Origin: Trichomonas tenax
Taxonomy: Eukaryota > Parabasalia > Trichomonadida > Trichomonadidae
Reading direction: 5' to 3'
Assembly: GCA_023091735.1 (NCBI GenBank)
Contig: JALKBU010001323.1
Coordinates: 1 to 12,572, forward strand
DNA length: 12,572 nucleotides
Shown here: positions 7,850 through 12,572 of the stretch, piece after piece
How positions within the stretch are numbered: position 1 is the stretch's first letter
Layout of the letters: every line of letters starts with the position of its first letter
Made by a program: the position numbers and the translations under genes
Notes under the pieces: generated by a model
What the model was told of the DNA's origin: nothing
Databases searched by the model: none
The model's input: the letters and a program-made list of their open reading frames with translations, nothing else

Positions 7850-8871
7850 CACTTTCTTAAAAATTAACAATTGTCATTCTGAAAGTCATTTATTGCTTGA
7901 TTTATGATCTCGGAATTTAAAACATTTGCTTCGAGACATCCAAATTTCAAATCAAAAATCTAATGAGGAGAAGACAAACTATACCGAAATTTTTAGTATA
8001 GTTTGCATTTTTGACCTTATCTCGGCCAATAATCAACATCTAGCCTTGTGGTTATACAGACAGATGGGAAATATGATTGTCCATGATCCCTGAGAGTTTG
8101 AAGCGATTCTAAAATTTCATCCTGAATCTCGAGATATCATTAAACTAAAAAATATTTAAATCAGGAAATATAATTGTTGGGCTATGATAGTGGAAGCAAC
8201 AGTGTATATAACTGTGAAGTGGATATTGTAATATTCCCGAATTTCCCTCCCAACAGATTTTAAATCTCTGTGTTAAAATGTGGTATTAACATTAACACAT
8301 TGAATCTAGGATAGAAGAAGTATTTGATATATGTATTCAAATCAATAACACAATATAAACATTCAAGATAATGAATACAAAATTGCCAATTACATAAAAT
8401 GTGTGATAGTCACTAATATGTGCTGATTATAGAATATATTGATGTTTATATGATTTTTTATCTAGTTGTTTATCATTGTTATCGCTGCGTTGTCGAGATA
8501 CACTCTAATTTAATATCTCAAAAGCGACTGAATACGGATGTGTTATTTGGAGTGCATCACATCAAGAAGATCATAAGCAGCAAATCAGTTATTATACACA
8601 TATACTATAGTACTGGCATATGCTTTTGCATCGAGTTGTATATTGCTGTATATTGTTGTTGCCTTTGTATAAATATTTGTGCTAATGTGCATTCTCCCGA
8701 TGCTAGAATTATTGTGATTGCTTAATCCATGAAATTATATGTATTTAAGAAGAGAATTAATTGGAAAGAATTTAGGTCAATTTCATTCAGACTTTGCAGA
8801 AATTACCCCAGGCTAGCAGTCACTCGCTTATAAGCACGAATATAATCCTTGTTCAATTGACTTTCCTTTAT
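7850..8871. other. Intergenic stretch without a recognisable gene
   Basis: AT-rich DNA. The only frame of note (8420-8725, plus) is a cysteine/tyrosine/isoleucine-rich translation with no motif, no initiator and no paralogue in the window, so it is not called. A 10-bp hairpin lies at 7975-8005 and a 10-bp palindrome ATCTCGAGAT at 8126-8135. Confidence 0.5.
7975..8005. repeat. 10-bp perfect hairpin
   Basis: CAAACTATAC at 7975-7984 is exactly complementary to GTATAGTTTG at 7996-8005, with an 11-nt loop. It lies about 125 bp upstream of the Pmp-like start codon on the minus strand. A regulatory role is possible but unsupported; it could be a repeat relic. Confidence 0.35.
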
Positions 8872-8891
8872 AAGTATCACTTTTCGTTTGA

Positions 8892-8999
8892 CTTAAAAAT
8901 TGCTATTGCGATCAGCCAACAATAGATTCTGGTATTGGTGGAACGCTCAAAATTGAAAATTCTAAAGAAAATTCAGAAATCATTTCAATCGGATTCTAT
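8892..8999 (+). pseudogene. Pmp-like C-terminal coding fragment (copy A)
   Basis: In the frame starting at 8892 the translation is LKNCYCDQPTID...GGTLKIENSKENSEIISIGFY. It aligns with VKNCYCSNPTTYGTVKIES...FSVGFYFVGD of the minus-strand gene at 6803-7786. A TGA precedes it at 8889-8891. After GFY the frame stays open to a stop at 9138-9140 but similarity is lost, matching the point where copy B diverges. It is a fragment of one repeat region of a surface protein, not an expressed gene. Confidence 0.7.
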
Positions 9000-9000
9000 A

Positions 9001-9490
9001 GAAGTGTATTGACTCCATTTTTTTGGGATTTAGCGACCAAAATTTGTGGATTTAGAATTTCATACATATGTGCAATATATGCAGATACCTTTAATTACCC
9101 GACCAAACGGTTAGAGGTACTTTTTGTATCAATTTTTTGACAATTATCGTCTATATATGAATGAAATTATGTTCGCAATGATATATTAATTTTTAAAAAT
9201 TGAAATAATTTGTAAAGTTTGGATTTATTTTGAATTTTGCCTTCCATTTTTGGTTATATTCTTGGTCAATCAAGCTTAAGCTATTCAAGTGCACTCACAG
9301 CCGGACAGAACTGTCTTCTAATAATACATTTTTAACTCATAATAGTAAATAAGAAAATAGCTATATTTTTAAATATTATTTTATATACTACTGACACATC
9401 ATTGAATGGAATACAATGATACGTATATACCATCTGCTGTCTTTTTGTTGATTTAATTTGTAATTTGTTGCTAAATTGTAAATTGTGGAT
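9001..9490. other. Extra ~496 bp present only in copy A
   Basis: This stretch (exact bounds 8994-9489) has no coding signal beyond the short open tail to 9140 and no terminal inverted repeat that I can find. If it is an insertion, GGA would be a 3-bp target duplication. If copy B is deleted, GGA is the microhomology used. The lack of terminal repeats slightly favours deletion. Confidence 0.4.
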
Positions 9491-9570
9491 CAACATAAGC
9501 GACAATAATAATATCCAACCAGATAATGTGTATTCCTATCGTCACTAAAGCATATTGATCATACTGGCAA

Positions 9571-9989
9571 AGTCAATTTCCATCGCTTTTATTTTTGAAC
9601 ACTTTATTTCTATTAATCAATAATTTCAGCATATTCATTAGGATACTATGAGTATAAATTGGTGCATCACATTAAAAACATGTAATATGTGCATACATCT
9701 ATGCATATTGTTGTTTCCGCAATGATTTCGTGTATTTATAAATTAAGATACTGAACAATTATTCAATTAAAAGCTTGTATTATTTGTAATATATTGCTAT
9801 GTTGTTGGCATGTGATATATTTATAATAAATATTGCTATTTACTCAATAATAAGCTGATATCAAATTGTTATTGAAAAATATGAAACGATATTATATATG
9901 TTTAACACTACAACTATGTATGGCATCACATAAGAGTTATATTTGCCCATATATGTTTGATCTAGTTCTGACACCTAGAGTTGATACAC
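9571..9989. other. Intergenic stretch, nothing recognised
   Basis: AT-rich DNA between duplicated copy A and the Pmp-like fragment that begins near 9990. A short translation YAYCCFRNDF near 9700-9730 faintly recalls HAYSCC...RNYF of the minus-strand Pmp-like gene at the expected upstream order. It is too short and degenerate to call. Confidence 0.4.
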
Positions 9990-10298
9990 TTCTATTTGTA
10001 GTGTTTTTGATTGTGGTGACTATAATCATAGATATACTATTGATCAAAACTATGGAAATGTTCAAATCAATAATGTTAATTTATCAAATAATAAAGCATC
10101 TTCTGCTTCTTCATGTTATATTACCGAGGCAGAAATCGGAAGTTTCAATAATCATCATTCGAAAACCAAAGACAAAATTCGGGTGGAAAATTTTTTGCAT
10201 ATATAGGTGTATCATTTTTTCTTAAACAGTGTAATTTCTTAAAGAATAAAGGCGTGGATGGAAACATTTATTTCTTATTATGTTGCGTGTAATATTCC
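9990..10298 (+). pseudogene. Pmp-like central coding fragment, interrupted by an element
   Basis: The plus strand here is clearly homologous to the reverse complement of about 7100-7410. In the frame containing AGT at 10000 it reads ICSVFDCGDYNHRYTIDQ, then NYGNVQINNVNLSNNKAS and EAEIGSF, against ICSVFDCGDYNHKYTIDQ and DYGNVQIDNVNLTNNKAS of the intact frame. A stop occurs at 10204-10206. Similarity then resumes one frame over with GVSFFLKQCNFLKNKGVDGNI, against GASFLIKQCNFIKNKRVDGNI. It ends at about 10298 where the inverted-repeat element begins. About 75-80 nt of the homologue are missing before similarity restarts at 10597. It is a decayed paralogue on the opposite strand. Confidence 0.85.
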
Positions 10299-10597
10299 GT
10301 CAACCAAAAAGTGATACTTTATATGTCAAATTTGATATATGAATCTGATATATAATAAAAAGGGGGTGACTCCAAAAGTGACTTCATGAAAAAATAATTG
10401 CGACTATTTTAAAGACAGCATGAGGATGGGTCCCCATGGTGTATTTGAGATAGTCACAGTCTCCCTTGACTTTGCTCTTGCAGGAAAAAGGCAAAATCAT
10501 ATTTGTCGCTTTTTATGATTGAGACGCTACCCCTCTAATTTTAAAACATGACTTTACATGTCAGATCTGACATGTAAAGTATCACTTTTCGTTTGAC
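10299..10597. mobile_element. MITE/foldback-like element with 33-bp terminal inverted repeats
   Basis: Bases 10299-10331 and the reverse complement of 10565-10597 match at 29 of 33 positions, both containing the core AAAAGTGATACTTTA. Each end carries a palindrome. The right one (10551-10580) is a perfect 30-bp palindrome and the left one (about 10316-10345) is a degraded version, 22 of 30 matching. The 299-bp interior has no coding frame and contains further GGTGAC/AAAAGTGAC motifs (10365-10383). The element sits exactly between two parts of a Pmp-like coding fragment, which supports insertion. No clear target-site duplication is seen, and about 75-80 nt of host sequence are missing. Its right end also occurs truncated at 8872-8892. 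No transposase is present in the window; mobilisation would have to be in trans. Confidence 0.7.
10551..10580. repeat. Perfect 30-bp palindrome
   Basis: The sequence reads ACTTTACATGTCAGA and then its exact reverse complement, centred on AGATCT at 10563-10568, with no spacer. It forms the right end of the element at 10299-10597. Fourteen bases of an arm recur at 4888-4901, and TGACATGTAAA recurs next to the element at 2323-2490. Confidence 0.9.
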
Positions 10598-10772
10598 TTA
10601 AAAATTGCTATTGCGATCAGCCAACAATAGATTCTGGTATTGGTGGAACGTTCAAAATTGAAAATTCTAAAGAAAATTCAGAAATCGTTTCAATCGGACA
10701 AAATAAGCGACAATATCCAACCAGATAGTGTGTATTCCTATCGTCACTAAAGCATATTGATTATACTGGCAA
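10577..10772 (+). repeat. Duplicated segment, copy B (short form)
   Basis: This is the partner of 8872-9570. Its first 122 bp are nearly identical to 8872-8993. It then jumps directly, after GGA, to the equivalent of 9491-9570. It starts within the right terminal repeat of the element at 10299-10597. Similarity to copy A is lost after GGCAA at 10772. Confidence 0.85.
10597..10698 (+). pseudogene. Pmp-like C-terminal coding fragment (copy B)
   Basis: Same translation as copy A (LKNCYCDQPTID...GGTFKIENSKENSEIVSIG), aligning with VKNCYCSNPTTYGTVKIES of the minus-strand Pmp-like gene. It directly follows the inserted element and continues the order of the fragment at 9990-10298. Together they represent one paralogue split by the element. 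It loses similarity after the glycine codon, where the 496-bp difference from copy A lies. Confidence 0.7.
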
Positions 10773-11423
10773 TGTTGTCTGTGGACACTCGAAGTCAATA
10801 CTCCCCTGATTCTCTTTTGTTGTAAATTGTAAAAATCAAAATATTTTCAAGAAACCTAAAACGTATATTGAATACCTGAAGAAAATTCAAAATCCTTCAC
10901 GATTTTTATAGCTGTCAAATCCGCTCGAAAAGTGACAAAATGAATGGTGTGCCTAACATTGCGCAATAAAAGTAACACATTTTAGTCAAACCTTTATCAG
11001 AAGAGATTTTGCTGTATTTATAAAGGTTTACTAATATCCTTCATATCTTACTAATAAACCATGGGATTTTACAGAAAATTTTTGTGCAAAACATCAAAAA
11101 AATGAGTGAATTTTTTTCCCTATCAATAATCCATAGTGCGTGTTCAATTTTAAAACTCACTGAATTTTTTTGTATGGTGCATATAATTGATAGTATGCAC
11201 AGGCCAAATAAGTTCTGAAAATCGACCAGACCTTTTCAATTGTTATATAGCCTACAAAGTGCGTACTCGGAATTATACATACTTAAGAATATTGTGCGTG
11301 TTCAAATATTTTTTGCTGCAAAATAGCTATATTGATTGTGCAGCATCTAAAATATGTCAAAGCATTCAAATACAAAATGTGACATTCAATTCTGTTTTGG
11401 TGGATGATTTTATAGTAGTGGGT
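10773..11423. other. Intergenic stretch with weak repeats
   Basis: No gene is supported. A plus-strand frame around 11310-11400 gives SYIDCAASKICQSIQIQNVTF, whose cysteines and IQNVTF are reminiscent of beta-helix surface proteins, but it has no paralogue in the window. Small items: a solo CGAAAAGTGAC at 10925-10935, palindrome ATTGCGCAAT at 10958-10967, and a 7-bp inverted repeat GTGCATA/TATGCAC at 11177-11200. GTGCGTGTTCAA appears twice, near 11137 and 11296. Confidence 0.4.
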
Positions 11424-11478
11424 TTGGGAGGGGCGAAGCCCCTCCCAATAGAACCGAGCGTTCCGCAAAGCGGCACGC
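11424..11478. repeat. GC-rich double hairpin island
   Basis: Two hairpins sit 9 nt apart in otherwise AT-rich DNA. The first is TTGGGAGGGGC, loop GAA, then GCCCCTCCCAA (11424-11448), a perfect 11-bp stem. The second pairs GCGT-T-CCGC (11458-11466) with GCGG-C-ACGC (11470-11478) around an AAA loop, with one T/C mismatch. Their base composition is strikingly unlike the flanks. Candidates are a dispersed repeat, a transposon end, a structured RNA, or a transferred REP-like sequence. None can be decided here. Confidence 0.6.
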
Positions 11479-11647
11479 GAGGAAAATTTGCGTATTCAGT
11501 AAAAATAACTGACTTGGCGTATAACCGCCGCATTCCTTAAATTGCCCAAAAATGCGCAAAGTATTCAATATTGCGCAAATTTAACACGTATAACGATTTT
11601 TCAGTTATTATCCTTTGATTCCAACTTATTAAATACATAATTTGATT

Positions 11648-11682
11648 GCACTTTTTAAAAAAACTGATTTTTTAAAAAGTGC
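11648..11682. repeat. Perfect 15-bp inverted repeat just before the glycosyltransferase start
   Basis: GCACTTTTTAAAAAA (11648-11662) and TTTTTTAAAAAGTGC (11668-11682) are exact complements around a 5-nt ACTGA loop. The right arm ends 6 nt before the ATG at 11689 and occupies the place where an initiator and 5' leader would be expected. The only initiator-like sequence there is CCATTA (11682-11687), with C in place of the normally required T. It may be an insertion footprint or a control hairpin. Confidence 0.6.
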
Positions 11683-11688
11683 CATTAT

Positions 11689-12572
11689 ATGAATGATCGA
11701 CGACGAATTCGAAAATGTTTCGTTTGTTCCTTAGTAGTTCATATCGTTGTCACACTGATGTTTCATGTTTACTTTGCTATTGGAATTGATCGAAAATGGG
11801 AAAACATTCAATTTTATGATTTTAAAATTATGAAAAAGCAAAAAAAAATTAAGACTTTACCCTTCAGGAGTTATTGAAAGTTTTAAGAACCACATTATTC
11901 ATAAAGAAAAATTCGATTTTCCTCCAACATCTGAAAATATAACTTATCATCTTTCTTATCGTGATAAAAAATCAACAGAAGAGTTCAATTCTGGTGGAAG
12001 GATATTAAATACGCATTTTTATGTATTGAAGAACATCTATGTTTGTTCACATGGAGGAATGTCCTTCGAACAATATTATTATTTCAATTACAGCGATCTG
12101 TTTTCGTTACAATCACATCGCAACTGCATAAATTCTTGTAATATAGTCGGTCATCTCATAGAGTTAGTTGTTGTTGGATATCACTATTGCCGCTTAAATT
12201 TTGGCCATTGTTTGGAAGACTTTTACACTCCTCTTTTATTGATTCCTGAAGATATTCGAAAAACAGCTCCAGTTTTGATTTTCAGCGTTCCTGCGATTGC
12301 TAATGAATTATTGACTTTATTCGGTGTTCCAGCAAAAAACAGAATTATCATTCCTGATGGGCAGTGGCTTTATGTTGACAAAGTTTACACAATTGCTGAG
12401 AAAGTTCACTTTTTGTGTAATTATGGAATGTCAACATTGAACATGAACGATTTTTCCATGAAAAGTTTAATCTCTCGCAAATCAAAGCCGAGAAATACTG
12501 CTACACTAATAGAGAGTATAAGAAGCCTCGATATATTCATAACATGCCTGAATTAATAACAAACTTGAATAC
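11689..12572 (+). pseudogene. Glycosyltransferase-61-like type II membrane protein, two frameshifts, runs off the window
   Basis: The ATG at 11689 opens a basic cytoplasmic tip (MNDRRRIRK), then one hydrophobic segment at residues about 10-33, a type II Golgi-style anchor. Frame is lost near a run of nine A (11840-11848). Dropping one A continues into LRLYPSGVIESF and an open frame through HGGMSFEQYYYF. It then reaches NFGHCLEDFYTPLLLIP, the GT61 (formerly DUF563) hallmark, followed by GVPAKNRIIIPDGQW. A second shift near 12493 (-1) leads to YCYTNREYKKPRYIHNMPEL and on to the window edge, where the C-terminal part is missing. GT61 enzymes transfer sugars in the secretory pathway, which would suit surface glycoconjugate synthesis. 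The acceptor is unknown. It may be a decayed family copy, or an active gene with two sequencing indels. Confidence 0.75.

Larger units (their letters stand above)
8872..9570 (+). repeat. Duplicated segment, copy A (long form)
   Basis: Bases 8872-8993 match 10577-10698 at 120 of 122 positions without gaps (differences at 8946 and 8982). Bases 9491-9570 match 10699-10772 with three substitutions and one 6-nt indel. Copy A therefore has about 496 bp (8994-9489) that copy B lacks. The break sits at a GGA present on both sides (8991-8993 and 9487-9489), pointing to a microhomology deletion in B or an insertion in A. The first block includes the last 21 bases of the right terminal repeat of the element at 10299-10597, followed by a Pmp-like C-terminal coding fragment. 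Confidence 0.85.

Noticed and set aside
8420..8725. Plus-strand 101-codon frame rich in Cys, Tyr and Ile
   Set aside because: No motif, no initiator near the start, no paralogue, and composition expected of AT-rich random sequence.
11187..11540. Plus-strand 117-codon frame running through the GC-rich double hairpin
   Set aside because: Its second half is only translation of the hairpins, and its first half has at most a faint beta-helix look. No start context or homologue is visible.
1..12572. CRISPR arrays, tRNA or rRNA genes, introns, bacterial operons or phage genes
   Set aside because: No regularly spaced direct repeats, no recognised cloverleaf or rRNA sequence, and no need for introns to explain the genes. 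The frame breaks lack splice-like boundaries and are 1-2 nt changes in simple runs.

Overview
This 12.6 kb window is AT-rich, gene-poor, intron-less eukaryotic DNA that best fits a trichomonad (Parabasalia; for example Trichomonas or Tritrichomonas; the genus cannot be settled from sequence alone). The reasons are: an initiator-like TCA(T)(T/A) motif 12-20 nt before two start codons, giving very short 5' leaders; TAAA tetranucleotides overlapping or directly following stop codons, as in trichomonad polyadenylation signals; and a gene mix typical of these parasites (a bacterial-type flavin oxidoreductase, a chlamydial-Pmp-like surface protein and a family-61-type glycosyltransferase).

Layout. 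Bases 1-3419 hold no convincing gene, only AT-rich DNA with inverted-repeat elements (81-170, 684-725, 2323-2499). A complete minus-strand gene for a DEDD-family 3'-5' exonuclease (3420-4568) is the only fully intact, recognisable gene. A short unrecognised minus-strand ORF (5205-5627) lies head-to-head with an Old-Yellow-Enzyme-like NADH:flavin oxidoreductase (5704-6777, plus). The oxidoreductase reads through its whole fold but only across five indels that sum to zero. It converges, with 25 bp between stop codons, on a minus-strand Pmp-like beta-helix surface-protein gene remnant (6803-7849).

From about 8.9 to 10.8 kb are fragments of the same Pmp-like family on the opposite strand: two copies of a C-terminal piece (8892-8999 and 10597-10698) and one central piece (about 9990-10298). 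The central piece and the second C-terminal piece are separated by a 299-bp element (10299-10597) with 33-bp imperfect terminal inverted repeats and palindromic ends. This looks like an uncharacterised MITE or foldback element inserted into a surface-protein gene copy. After an otherwise empty stretch come a GC-rich double hairpin (11424-11478), a perfect 15-bp inverted repeat (11648-11682), and a glycosyltransferase-61-like type II membrane protein (11689 to the window end) broken by two frameshifts.

The genes do not form an operon or pathway. The window reads as a repeat-rich, pseudogene-rich region around one conserved nuclease. The main novelty is the palindrome-ended element, its degenerate relatives, and the duplicated Pmp fragments that share its right end. 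Because several frame breaks fall in short runs, sequencing or assembly error must be excluded before calling the oxidoreductase and glycosyltransferase genes dead.
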